DNA from: Micromonospora okii | GTDB taxonomy: Bacteria; Actinomycetota; Actinomycetes; Mycobacteriales; Micromonosporaceae | NCBI RefSeq assembly: GCF_020884795.1 | Contig: NZ_BBZF01000016.1 | Location: 154,460-205,207, forward strand | Direction of reading: 5' to 3' | DNA: 50,748 nt | Shown here: piece by piece, positions 44,534 through 50,748 of the stretch | Numbering within the stretch: position 1 is the first letter of the stretch | Layout of the letters: each line of letters begins with the position of its first letter | The notes under the pieces: model-generated | The model's database searches: none | Told to the model about the DNA's origin: nothing | The model's input: only the letters and a program-made list of their open reading frames with translations | Program-made: the position numbers and the translations under genes

Positions 44534-45619
44534 GTGAGCAGGTTCCGCATTCCCCGGCCCCGCACGGCCGCCGGCCGGGTGGCCGGCGTCGTCGGCGTGG
44601 TCGGCGTGGCCGCCGCCGGGCTCGCGGCGGGCGTGGTCAGCGAGCGGGCCCTGGTCCGCCGCCTCAAGGCCGACCCCACCGACCCGTACGCCGACGAGGT
44701 CTTCGGCGAGCAGCGGTACGACGAGGCGCTGCTGCTGGAGATGCCCGACGGCACGGACGTCCACGTCGAGGTGGTGGAGCCGACCCGGCCGGCCCCCGGC
44801 CGCCCGACCGTGGTGCTGGTGCACGGCTTCTGCCTGGACATGGGCACGTTCCACTTCCAGCGCAAGATGCTCGCCGAGCGCGGCGAGCACCGGATCGTCG
44901 CGTACGACCAGCCGGGGCACGGCCGGTCGGGGCGGCTGGAGAGCGGCGAGTACGACCTCGCCGCGCTGGGCGACACGCTGCGCCGGGTCATCGACCGGGT
45001 CGTCCCCGAGGGGCCGCTGGTGCTGGTCGGGCACTCGATGGGCGGCATGACGATCATGGCGTTCGCCGAGGCGTACCCGGAGCTGTTCGGCGACCGGGTG
45101 GTCGGCACGGTCCTCATGGCCACCTCGGGCGGGCTGCTGGCCGAGACGAAGCTGGTGGCCCCGGCGCTGCTGGGCCGGGTCGGCGGCCCGGTGCTGTTCA
45201 TGGTCAACAACGCCACCCGGTACGGCGGCACCGTGATCGACCGGGCCCGCAGGTCGACGTCGAACGTCGCCTGGCTGCTCACCCGCCGGTACGGCTTCGG
45301 CACGCCGAACCCCAGCCCGGCCCTCGTGTCGTACGTGGAGGAGATGAACTCCCGCACCTCGGCCGACACGGTCACCCGCTACCTGCGCACCCTGGCCACC
45401 CACTCGCGGTTCCCGGCGCTGGCCGCGCTGGCGGGCACCCCGGTGCTCGTGGTGGTCGGCGACAAGGACATGATCACGCCGGTGAACCACTCGGAGGAGA
45501 TCGTCCGGCGGCTGCCGCACGCCGAGTACGTCAAGATCCATGACAGCGGGCACGTGGTGATGCTGGAGCACGCCGACGAGGTCGACGCGGCCCTCGCCCG
45601 CTTCCTGGAGGCGCTGTGA
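44534..45619 (+). CDS. Alpha/beta hydrolase with N-terminal membrane anchor
   Basis: A 361-residue hydrolase. Residues about 10-40 form a hydrophobic segment (VAGVVGVVGVAAAGLAAGVV), so the enzyme is probably membrane-tethered or exported. The core has VVLVHGFCLDMGTFHFQ (oxyanion region), the nucleophile elbow GHSMGG, VLVVVGDKDMITP with the catalytic Asp, and DSGHVVMLEH with the catalytic His. The substrate is not identifiable. The GTG at 44534 follows weak purine sequence. Its stop overlaps tsaE as GTGA. This hydrolase between alr and tsaE is a standard feature of actinobacterial genomes. Confidence 0.88.
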   Translation: MSRFRIPRPRTAAGRVAGVVGVVGVAAAGLAAGVVSERALVRRLKADPTDPYADEVFGEQRYDEALLLEMPDGTDVHVEVVEPTRPAPGRPTVVLVHGFCLDMGTFHFQRKMLAERGEHRIVAYDQPGHGRSGRLESGEYDLAALGDTLRRVIDRVVPEGPLVLVGHSMGGMTIMAFAEAYPELFGDRVVGTVLMATSGGLLAETKLVAPALLGRVGGPVLFMVNNATRYGGTVIDRARRSTSNVAWLLTRRYGFGTPNPSPALVSYVEEMNSRTSADTVTRYLRTLATHSRFPALAALAGTPVLVVVGDKDMITPVNHSEEIVRRLPHAEYVKIHDSGHVVMLEHADEVDAALARFLEAL

Positions 45620-46128
45620 GCGCCCTCGGCGCGCCGCCCCCGGCGGGGACGGTCGTCGTCGCGCTGCCCGCGGTCGAGGACACCCACGCGTTCGGCCGCC
45701 GGCTGGCCGGCGTGCTGCGCGCCGGGGACCTGCTGCTGCTCACCGGCCCGCTGGGCGCCGGCAAGACCGCGCTCACCCGGGGCATCGGCGCGGGCCTCGG
45801 GGTGCGCGGCGACGTCACCTCGCCCACCTTCGTGATCGCCCGCGTGCACCGGCCCGACCCGCAGCGCGGGGGCACGGTGGCGCTGGTGCACGCCGACGCG
45901 TACCGGCTGGGGGACGCCGCCGACCCTCGCGCCGAGATCGACGACCTCGACCTGGACGCCTCGGTCGACGACTCGGTGACCGTGGTCGAGTGGGGCGAGG
46001 GGCTGGTCGAGCAGTTGGTCGACGCCCACCTGCGGGTCCGCATCGACCGACGCGACGACGACACCCGCGTGGTCGAGCTGGAACCGGTCGGCGGCGACTG
46101 GGCCGCCCGGCTCGCTTCTCTCCGCTGA
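45616..46128 (+). CDS. tsaE: tRNA N6-threonylcarbamoyladenosine biosynthesis ATPase
   Basis: A small P-loop ATPase that works with TsaB and TsaD in making t6A at position 37 of ANN-decoding tRNAs. The 170-residue product has Walker A LLLTGPLGAGKTALTRGIG (about residues 41-60), the family block VTSPTFVIARVH, HADAYRLGD and VVEWGEGL. The GTG start overlaps the hydrolase stop. It is 979 bases from tsaB, with ung in between, so the t6A genes are almost but not quite contiguous. A small GACCGG/CCGGTC hairpin (46132-46151) follows. Confidence 0.95.
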   Translation: MSALGAPPPAGTVVVALPAVEDTHAFGRRLAGVLRAGDLLLLTGPLGAGKTALTRGIGAGLGVRGDVTSPTFVIARVHRPDPQRGGTVALVHADAYRLGDAADPRAEIDDLDLDASVDDSVTVVEWGEGLVEQLVDAHLRVRIDRRDDDTRVVELEPVGGDWAARLASLR

Positions 46129-46131
46129 CGG

Positions 46132-46151
46132 ACCGGAGGGTTCCTCCCGGT
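46132..46151 (+). terminator. Small hairpin after tsaE
   Basis: GACCGG and CCGGTC flank a short interior that pairs imperfectly, three bases after the tsaE stop. No T-run follows. Confidence 0.3.
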
Positions 46152-46234
46152 CTCCGCGCCCCCGTCGCTGTCGGTGTCGAGGAGTGTCGGTCGCGGCTGG
46201 TAAGAAGGTGGCGATCGACTACGAAAGGTTGCCG

Positions 46235-46936
46235 ATGCCCGACGCCGCCCCCGCCCTCGACCTGCCGGCGCTGCTGCCCGACGAGTGGCGTGCCGTGCTC
46301 ACCCCGCACCTCGACCCCGCCCGCACGGCGGCCCTGGCCGAGTTCGTCGCCGGGGAGTACGCCACCCAGACCGTCTTCCCGCCGGTCGAGGACCTCTTCT
46401 CGGCCTACCGGCTCTGCGCGCCGGCCGACTGCCGGGTGCTGATCCTCGGGCAGGACCCGTACCACAAGGCCGGGCAGGCGCACGGGCTGAGCTTCAGCGT
46501 CCGTGAGGGGGTGTCCGTCCCGCCGTCGCTGCGCAACGTCTTCAAGGAGCTGAGCGAGGACCTGGGCGTGCCGAAGCCGCGCGGCGGCAACCTCGACGGC
46601 TGGGCCGCCCAGGGCGTGCTGCTGCTCAACTCGGTGCTCACCGTCCGGCAGGCCACCCCCGGCTCGCATGCCAACAAGGGGTGGGAGGAGTTCACCGACG
46701 CCACGATCCGCGCGCTGGACGCCCTCGACCACCGGGTGGTCTTCCTGCTCTGGGGCGGGTACGCCCGCAAGAAGGCGGCCCTCGTGACCAACCAGCGGCA
46801 CGTGGTGCTGGAGGCCGGCCACCCGAGCCCGATGAACCCGCGCGGCTTCCTCGGCAGCCGCCCGTTCAGCGCGACGAACAAGGCCCTCGCCGACGCCGGG
46901 CTGCCCACGATCGACTGGGAGCGGTCCGCGGGCTGA
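46235..46936 (+). CDS. ung: Uracil-DNA glycosylase, family 1
   Basis: Removes uracil from DNA, the first step of base-excision repair. The 233-residue protein has the water-activating motif GQDPYHKAGQAHGLSFSV (catalytic Asp about residue 74), the LLLNSVLTVRQ block with uracil-contact Asn, LLWGGYARKK, and the His-containing HPSPMNPRGF minor-groove loop near residue 180-190. The ATG at 46235 lies about ten bases after GAAAGG (46223-46228), giving the usual Ung length; a GTG at 46184 preceded by GGAG would add 17 residues and remains possible. It sits within the t6A gene group with no known functional link to it. Confidence 0.95.
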   Translation: MPDAAPALDLPALLPDEWRAVLTPHLDPARTAALAEFVAGEYATQTVFPPVEDLFSAYRLCAPADCRVLILGQDPYHKAGQAHGLSFSVREGVSVPPSLRNVFKELSEDLGVPKPRGGNLDGWAAQGVLLLNSVLTVRQATPGSHANKGWEEFTDATIRALDALDHRVVFLLWGGYARKKAALVTNQRHVVLEAGHPSPMNPRGFLGSRPFSATNKALADAGLPTIDWERSAG

Positions 46937-46939
46937 CCC

Positions 46940-47050
46940 GTCCGTCCGCCCGGCCGCCGGCCGAGCCCCGCCCGTGGTGGCCGAACCCCGCCCGCGCCCG
47001 GGGCCGCCACCCGTGCCGGCCGAGCCCCGCGCTCGCCGGGCGACGCCACC
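46940..47050. repeat. Short GCCGAGCCCCGC repeats upstream of tsaB
   Basis: Three diverged copies of GGCCGARCCCCGC occur, with the phrase GCCACCCGTG repeated nearby. They fill the ung-tsaB gap. It looks like slippage-derived low-complexity DNA. Confidence 0.4.
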
Positions 47051-47093
47051 CGTGACGCGGCGGGGGGTGACCGGGGTCGGCCGGCGGGCCGGT

Positions 47094-47099
47094 TAGGGT
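47094..47099 (+). promoter_or_regulatory. -10 box of a leaderless promoter for tsaB
   Basis: TAGGGT ends seven bases before the GTG at 47107; no ribosome-binding site is present. This would start the tsaB-(micro-ORFs)-rimI-tsaD transcript. Confidence 0.5.
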
Positions 47100-47106
47100 T
47101 GCGTTC

Positions 47107-47784
47107 GTGCTCGTACTGGTGGTGGACTCCTCGACCCCCGCGGTGACCGCCGCGCTGGTGGAGGTCACGGCGGGCGGCGTCACGCCCCGGGCGCAGCGCC
47201 GCACCGTCGACGCCCGCGCGCACGGCGAGCTGCTCGCGCCGCAGGTCGACGCCGTCCTCGCCGAGGTCGGCGCCCGCCCGGCCGACCTGGCCGCGATCGT
47301 CGCCGGTCTCGGCCCCGGCCCGTTCACCGGGCTGCGGGTGGGGCTGGTCACCGCCGCCACGATGGCCCAGGTGCTCGGCGTCCCCGCGTACGGCGTCTGC
47401 TCGCTGGACGGGATCGGCCACCCGGCGGCGGCCGGCGAGCCGGTCCTGGCGGCCGGCGACGCCCGCCGCCGGGAGGTCTACTGGGCGGTCTACGACGGCG
47501 CGGGCCAGCGGATCGCCGGCCCGGACGTGGACGCCCCGGCGGTCGCCGCGCAACGCGCCCGCGACCTCGGGGTCACCGCCGTGGCCGGCGACGGCGCCCA
47601 CCGGTACGCCGAGGTGTTCGACCTGCCGCTGCGGGCCGAGCCGCGCTACCCGGACCCGACCGCGCTGGCCGAGTTGGCGGCCGAGCGGATCAGGGCCGGC
47701 GCGCCCGGCGAACCCCTCACCCCGCTGTACCTGCGCCGCCCGGACGCCGTGGCGGCCACCGCCCGCAAACCGGTCCTGCCGTGA
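47107..47784 (+). CDS. tsaB: tRNA threonylcarbamoyladenosine biosynthesis protein TsaB
   Basis: An ASKHA-fold partner of TsaD in t6A synthesis. The 225-residue product starts MLVLVVDSSTPAVTAALVEV, with RAHGELLAPQVDAVLAEVG and the conserved GLGPGPFTGLRVGLVTAATM block. It is not catalytic itself but scaffolds TsaD and TsaE. Its TGA stop overlaps a GTG (47781-47784) that opens the first of three repeated 20-residue micro-ORFs; in relatives tsaB normally abuts rimI directly. The leaderless promoter box lies seven bases before the GTG start. Confidence 0.94.
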   Translation: MLVLVVDSSTPAVTAALVEVTAGGVTPRAQRRTVDARAHGELLAPQVDAVLAEVGARPADLAAIVAGLGPGPFTGLRVGLVTAATMAQVLGVPAYGVCSLDGIGHPAAAGEPVLAAGDARRREVYWAVYDGAGQRIAGPDVDAPAVAAQRARDLGVTAVAGDGAHRYAEVFDLPLRAEPRYPDPTALAELAAERIRAGAPGEPLTPLYLRRPDAVAATARKPVLP

Positions 47785-47843
47785 GCGCGAGGAGTGAGCC
47801 GGTGTTGCGAGCCCCGCAGTCGCGAGCAGGGATGGTGCCGTGA
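47781..47843 (+). CDS. Micro-ORF 1 of the 59-bp repeat (20 residues)
   Basis: GTG to TGA, reading MSARSEPVLRAPQSR plus five more residues (AGMVP). Its start overlaps the tsaB stop as GTGA and its stop overlaps the start of micro-ORF 2 in the same way. Arg- and Ser-rich, without known homology. Translation is not proven; the precise stop/start overlaps make re-initiation by ribosomes finishing tsaB plausible. Confidence 0.4.
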   Translation: MSARSEPVLRAPQSRAGMVP

Positions 47844-47902
47844 GCGCGAGGAGTGAGCCGGTGTTGCGAGCCCCGCAGTCGCGAACTGAGATGCTGCCGT
47901 GA
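47840..47902 (+). CDS. Micro-ORF 2 of the 59-bp repeat (20 residues)
   Basis: Reads MSARSEPVLRAPQSR followed by TEMLP. The first 15 residues are identical to micro-ORF 1. It begins and ends in GTGA overlaps. Translation unproven. Confidence 0.4.
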   Translation: MSARSEPVLRAPQSRTEMLP

Positions 47903-47961
47903 GCGCGAGGAGTGAGCGGGTGTTGCGAGCCCCGCAGTCGCGAGCCGAGAAGGTGCCGTGA
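47899..47961 (+). CDS. Micro-ORF 3 of the 59-bp repeat (20 residues)
   Basis: Reads MSARSERVLRAPQSR followed by AEKVP, with Pro7 changed to Arg. Its stop overlaps the rimI GTG as GTGA. The AGAAGG near its end could act as a weak ribosome-binding site for rimI. Translation unproven. Confidence 0.4.
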   Translation: MSARSERVLRAPQSRAEKVP

Positions 47962-48419
47962 GCCCCGACGGGGTGCGGCTGGAGCGGTTCCGCTGGTGGC
48001 ACGTCGACGAGGTGCTGCTCATCGAGGCGGACCTGTTCGGCCCCGAGCGCTGGTCGGCGGCGATGTTCTGGAACGAGCTGGCCAACGGCCACCACTACCT
48101 GGTGGCGACCGAGGGGCCCGGCGGCGCGGTGCTCGGCTACGCGGGCCTGGCCGTCGCGGCTCCCGACGAGGCGTGGGTGCAGAACATCGCGGTCCGCCGG
48201 GACGCCCAGCGGCGCGGCGTGGGCCGGGCCCTGCTGGAGGCGCTGCTCGCCGAGGCGGCCCGCCGGGGCGCGCGCAGCACCCTGCTGGAGGTCGCGGCGG
48301 ACAATGCCCCCGCGCAGCGGCTCTACGCGACGTACGGCTTCGAGCCGATCGGCGTACGGCGCGGCTACTACCAACCCAGCAACACCGACGCGCTGGTCAT
48401 GCGGCGCGACCAGGACTGA
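47958..48419 (+). CDS. rimI: Ribosomal protein S18-alanine N-acetyltransferase (GNAT family)
   Basis: Acetylates protein N-termini, classically that of ribosomal protein S18; in actinobacteria RimI may act more broadly. The 153-residue protein shows the GNAT acetyl-CoA site VQNIAVRRDAQRRGVGRALLEALL (about residues 72-95, with the RRxGxG/A motif) and the C-terminal LEVAADNAPAQRLYATYGFEPIGVRRGYY. The GTG at 47958 is the only good start and begins exactly at the end of the third 59-bp repeat, overlapping its micro-ORF stop. tsaD follows after six bases, the usual tsaB-rimI-tsaD order. Confidence 0.93.
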   Translation: MSPDGVRLERFRWWHVDEVLLIEADLFGPERWSAAMFWNELANGHHYLVATEGPGGAVLGYAGLAVAAPDEAWVQNIAVRRDAQRRGVGRALLEALLAEAARRGARSTLLEVAADNAPAQRLYATYGFEPIGVRRGYYQPSNTDALVMRRDQD

Positions 48420-48425
48420 GGGACC

Positions 48426-49472
48426 ATGGCTGACGAACCGCTGATCCTCGGCATCGAGACCTCCTGCGACGAGACCGGGGTCGGCATCGTGCGCGGGCAC
48501 ACCCTGCTCGCCGACGCGCTGGCCTCCAGCGTGGAGGAGCACGCCCGGTTCGGCGGCGTGGTGCCCGAGGTGGCCAGCCGCGCCCACCTGGAGGCCATCG
48601 TGCCGACGATGGACCGGGCGCTGCGCGAGGCGGGGGTGACGATCGCCGACATCGACGCCATCGCGGTGACCTCCGGCCCGGGGCTGGCCGGCGCGCTGCT
48701 CGTCGGCGTGGCCGCCGCCAAGGGGTACGCGGTGGCGGCCTCCAAGCCCGTGTACGGGGTGAACCACCTCGCCGCGCACGTCGCCGTGGACACCCTCGAA
48801 CACGGCCCGCTGCCCGAGCCGGCGGTCGCCCTGCTGGTCTCCGGCGGGCACTCGTCCCTGCTGCTCGTCGACGACCTGGCGCGCGGGGTGACCCCGCTGG
48901 GGGCGACGATCGACGACGCGGCCGGCGAGGCGTTCGACAAGGTGGCCCGGCTGCTCGGCCTGCCGTTCCCGGGCGGGCCGTACGTCGACCGGGAGGCACG
49001 GGCCGGCGACGCCGCCGCGATCAACTTCCCGCGCGGGCTGACCGCCGCGAAGGACCTCGCCGCCCACCGGTACGACTTCTCCTTCTCCGGCCTGAAGACG
49101 GCGGTGGCCCGCTGGGTGGAGGCCCGGCAGCGGGCCGGCGAGCCCGTGCCGGTGGCCGACGTGGCCGCGTCGTTCCAGGAGGCGGTCTGCGACGTGCTCA
49201 CCGCCAAGGCGCTGGCCGCCTGCCAGGCGCACGGGGTGGACACGCTGGTGATCGGCGGGGGAGTGGCGGCCAACTCCCGGCTGCGGGCGCTGGCCGAGCA
49301 CCGCGCGGCGAAGCTGGGCATCCGGGTGCGGGTGCCCCGGCCGAAGCTGTGCACCGACAACGGGGCGATGGTGGCGGCGCTCGGGGCGCACCTCGTCGCC
49401 TCGGGGGTCGCGCCGAGCCGGCTCGACCTGCCGGCCGACTCGGCCCTGCCGCTGACCACGGTCAGCGTGTGA
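48426..49472 (+). CDS. tsaD: tRNA N6-adenosine threonylcarbamoyltransferase
   Basis: Transfers the threonylcarbamoyl group to A37 of tRNA. The 348-residue ASKHA-fold protein starts [20 protein letters not shown]; the metal-binding pair is in [10 protein letters not shown] (two His about residues 111 and 115), then [42 protein letters not shown] and the late [12 protein letters not shown] with the metal-binding Asp. The ATG at 48426 follows GAGGGAC after rimI. Its TGA overlaps a possible ATG of the next small gene (TGATG). Confidence 0.97.
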   Translation: MADEPLILGIETSCDETGVGIVRGHTLLADALASSVEEHARFGGVVPEVASRAHLEAIVPTMDRALREAGVTIADIDAIAVTSGPGLAGALLVGVAAAKGYAVAASKPVYGVNHLAAHVAVDTLEHGPLPEPAVALLVSGGHSSLLLVDDLARGVTPLGATIDDAAGEAFDKVARLLGLPFPGGPYVDREARAGDAAAINFPRGLTAAKDLAAHRYDFSFSGLKTAVARWVEARQRAGEPVPVADVAASFQEAVCDVLTAKALAACQAHGVDTLVIGGGVAANSRLRALAEHRAAKLGIRVRVPRPKLCTDNGAMVAALGAHLVASGVAPSRLDLPADSALPLTTVSV

Positions 49473-49495
49473 TGGCGGGCGAGGGGAGCGACGAC

Positions 49496-49750
49496 GTGAT
49501 CGTACGGATGTGGGAGGCGCGGGCGGAGCCGTACGGCTTCGCCGACCTGATCACCTGGGTCTGCGACACGGCCCTGCCCGAGTTCGAGCACGACCCGCTG
49601 CACGTCGCCAGCGAGGTGTTCAGCTCGACCGACCACCGGGTGGTGGTGATCTCGAAGTGGCGGAGCAACCCCCGGTCGCTGCCCGACCCGCCCGCCATGC
49701 TGGTGGCCCGCCCGCCGCACTCGTGGGACTTCACCCAGGTCGACCGCTGA
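49496..49750 (+). CDS. Small conserved actinobacterial-type protein, unknown function
   Basis: An 84-residue protein that starts with a GTG at 49496 (VIVRMWEARAEPYGFADLIT), preceded seven bases upstream by GAGGGGAG. The rest, CDTALPEFEHDPLHVASEVFSSTDHRVVVISKW and PARPPHSWDF-like end, suggests a small alpha/beta protein similar to dimeric alpha-beta barrel (ABM-like) folds; that is a weak impression. An ATG at 49472 overlapping the tsaD stop would add eight residues (MAGEGSDD) and is possible through coupling. Codon use is that of a real gene. No function is proposed. Confidence 0.75.
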   Translation: MIVRMWEARAEPYGFADLITWVCDTALPEFEHDPLHVASEVFSSTDHRVVVISKWRSNPRSLPDPPAMLVARPPHSWDFTQVDR

Positions 49751-49898
49751 CCCGGGGGCGCACGCCGGGCGTCGTGTGCCGTGGCGAAGGACTCGGTCAG
49801 CGCCGCGTCCGAGGCGAGCGCGGCGTCGGTCGCGTCCGCGTACGCCCCCGGGCCGGTGGTCAGCGACCGGCCGTCCAGGACGGTCCACGACGCCGTCG
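49751..49898 (-). other. Coding-like remnant downstream of ybaK
   Basis: On the minus strand one frame through this gap reads LTTASWTVLDGRSLTTGPG and then AYADATDAALASDAALTESF, with G or C at nearly every third position, as in real genes of this genome. The frame stays open upstream through the end of ybaK and downstream into the antisense of the small gene, but has no start or ribosome-binding site. It may be a decayed gene fragment or a fortuitous frame; I did not recognise a family. Confidence 0.3.
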
Positions 49899-50378
49899 TC
49901 AGGCCGCCGCGATCGGTGCCGTGCGGGCGTCGGTGAGGGCGATCAGGTCCGCCGGGGCGAGCTGGAGCTGGAGGCCGCGGCGGCCCGCCGAGACGTACAC
50001 GGTCTCGTGGGCCAGCGCGGAGGCGTCCACCACCGTGGGCAGGCGCTTGCGCTGGCCGAGCGGGCTGATCCCGCCGCGCACGTAGCCGGTGGCCCGCTCG
50101 GCGGCGGCGCGGTCGGCCATCGTCGCCCGCTTGCCGCCGAGCGCGGCGGCCAGCGCCTTGAGGTCCAGCTCACCGGTCACGGGCACCACCGCCACCGCGA
50201 GCGCGCCGTCGACCTCGGTGACCAGCGACTTGAACACCCGCTCCGGGGGCACGCCCAGGGCCGCCGCGACGAGCGCGCCGTAGTTCGCCGCGTCCGGCGA
50301 CACGTCGTACGGGTGCGTGCTGTGCCGGATCTTCCGCCTGGTCAGCAGCGCCGTCGCCGGAGTGCCCTGTCCCGCCAT
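49899..50378 (-). CDS. ybaK: Cys-tRNA(Pro)/Cys-tRNA(Cys) deacylase, YbaK/EbsC family
   Basis: Clears Cys mischarged on tRNA(Pro). The 159-residue protein has the INS-superfamily fold: THPYDVSPDAANYGALVAAALGV near the start, the conserved catalytic-region Lys in ERVFKSLVTEVDG (about residue 50), VAVVPVTGELDLKALAAALGGKRATMA and YVRGGISPLGQRKRLPTVVD, which are typical of YbaK. The ATG at 50378 lies nine bases before the stop of the next gene's frame and is transcribed in the same direction as that gene. A coding-like remnant lies immediately downstream. Confidence 0.92.
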   Translation of the reverse strand: MAGQGTPATALLTRRKIRHSTHPYDVSPDAANYGALVAAALGVPPERVFKSLVTEVDGALAVAVVPVTGELDLKALAAALGGKRATMADRAAAERATGYVRGGISPLGQRKRLPTVVDASALAHETVYVSAGRRGLQLQLAPADLIALTDARTAPIAAA

Positions 50379-50387
50379 GTCGACAAG

Positions 50388-50748
50388 CTAACCCGCCGTC
50401 GTCGTCCGATCCACCACGACCGGCACCGGGCGGCACAGCAGCACGGTGGGGGCGCCCGCGACCCGGGTCAGCACCACGCTCGCCGCCTCCGGGCCGGCCA
50501 GCCGCAGGTCCCGCCGCAGCTTCTCCGGCTCCAGCGCCGAGCCGCGCTTGAGGATCTCGACCCGGCCCACCCGGCGCTCGCGCAGCAGCGCGCGCAGCCG
50601 CTTGAGCGAGAACGGCAGCACGTCGGTGACCTCCAGGCAGCGGGCGAACGGCGTCGCGCCGGGCGTGTCGGCGTACAGGTAGGCGATGCTCGGGTCGGCG
50701 AGGGTTGCGCCGAGGGAGTCGGCCAGCTCGGCGACCAGGTGGGCGCGG
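50388..50748 (-). CDS. Class I methyltransferase with C-terminal THUMP-like domain, 3' part (truncated by window edge)
   Basis: Only the last 119 residues are present. They include SIAYLYADTPGATPFARCLEVTDVLPFSLKRL and then RRVGRVEILKRGSALEPEKLRRDLRL, GPEAASVVLTRVAG and VLLCRPVPV. This order is the C-terminal THUMP-like domain that follows the SAM-methyltransferase domain in an actinobacterial family of putative RNA methyltransferases. The TAG at 50388-50390 is the stop. The catalytic part and the start lie beyond the window, so substrate and completeness cannot be judged. ybaK starts nine bases downstream and is probably co-transcribed. Confidence 0.8.
   Translation of the reverse strand, partial: RAHLVAELADSLGATLADPSIAYLYADTPGATPFARCLEVTDVLPFSLKRLRALLRERRVGRVEILKRGSALEPEKLRRDLRLAGPEAASVVLTRVAGAPTVLLCRPVPVVVDRTTTAG

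Larger units (their letters stand above)
47781..47957 (+). repeat. Three 59-bp tandem repeats between tsaB and rimI
   Basis: Units start at 47781, 47840 and 47899, each beginning GTGAGCGCGAGGAGTGAGC and ending TGCC. The first 45 bases of each are almost identical; the last 14 differ between units. The spacing is exactly 59 bp, and the rimI start codon (47958) begins at the position where a fourth unit would begin. Confidence 0.95.

Noticed and set aside
42010..45375. An 1121-codon minus-strand frame across nnr, alr and the hydrolase gene
   Set aside because: Antisense to three well-supported genes with diagnostic motifs; the Ser/Arg/Pro-rich translation is shadow-like.
47781..47957. CRISPR array in the 59-bp repeats
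   Set aside because: The units are directly adjacent with no unique spacers of typical size, only three copies exist and no cas gene is present.

Overview
This is a high-GC actinobacterial chromosome segment, most likely from the family Micromonosporaceae (a Micromonospora-like organism). The evidence is codon use dominated by G/C at third positions, many GTG starts, the housekeeping gene orders typical of actinobacteria, a four-gene 'conservon' signalling operon, F420/LLM-type oxidoreductase genes, and small dispersed repeats. It looks like core chromosome: no phage, transposase, CRISPR, tRNA or rRNA gene was recognised.

Layout. (1) 1-5460: the end of the ribosomal-protein alpha operon, map-infA-rpmJ-rpsM-rpsK-rpsD-rpoA-rplQ-truA, with strong hairpins in three of the intergenic gaps. 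(2) 5492-10066: a one-pass membrane protein, a methyltransferase, an ABC-F ATPase and an aldo/keto reductase, several apparently transcribed without a leader. (3) 10079-16126: a thiamine operon, thiE-thiO-thiS-thiG-tenI/thiE2-thiD-thiC, behind one promoter and one TPP riboswitch. (4) 16191-22394: a polytopic membrane protein with a repetitive Pro/Thr/Asp tail, then an NMT1/THI5-type ABC importer split between two divergent transcripts, with an LLM-family oxidoreductase. (5) 22473-28700: a branched-chain-amino-acid-type binding lipoprotein divergent from a conservon (sensor kinase, roadblock protein, DUF742 protein, small GTPase). (6) 29285-31683: rplM-rpsI-glmM. (7) 31693-36025: an FtsX-type ABC exporter divergent from a PadR regulator, with a palindrome between them. 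(8) 36128-50748: an aminotransferase, glmS, an EspC-like/DUF1023 pair, then nnr-alr-hydrolase-tsaE-ung-tsaB-rimI-tsaD, a small conserved protein, ybaK and the end of a THUMP-like methyltransferase gene.

How the genes work together. Regions 1 and 6 are translation and transcription machinery that normally lie next to each other in actinobacteria; here about 24 kb of metabolic and signalling genes separates truA from rplM. glmM and glmS both serve UDP-GlcNAc synthesis and alr makes D-alanine, so cell-wall precursor genes cluster in the right half. tsaB, tsaD and tsaE together make the t6A tRNA modification. The thi operon makes both halves of thiamine and joins them.

Most unusual observations. 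First, three tandem 59-bp repeats lie between tsaB and rimI; each encodes a 20-residue micro-ORF linked to its neighbours by four-base GTGA stop/start overlaps, so five reading frames form one unbroken chain. Second, a 45-bp repeat occurs twice in opposite orientation: one copy supplies the stop codon of the ABC-F gene and the other sits in frame at the start of thiO. Third, at least eight genes have a TANNNT-like -10 box ending 6-7 bases before the start codon, which predicts leaderless mRNAs. All functional statements are from reading the sequence; no database search was run.
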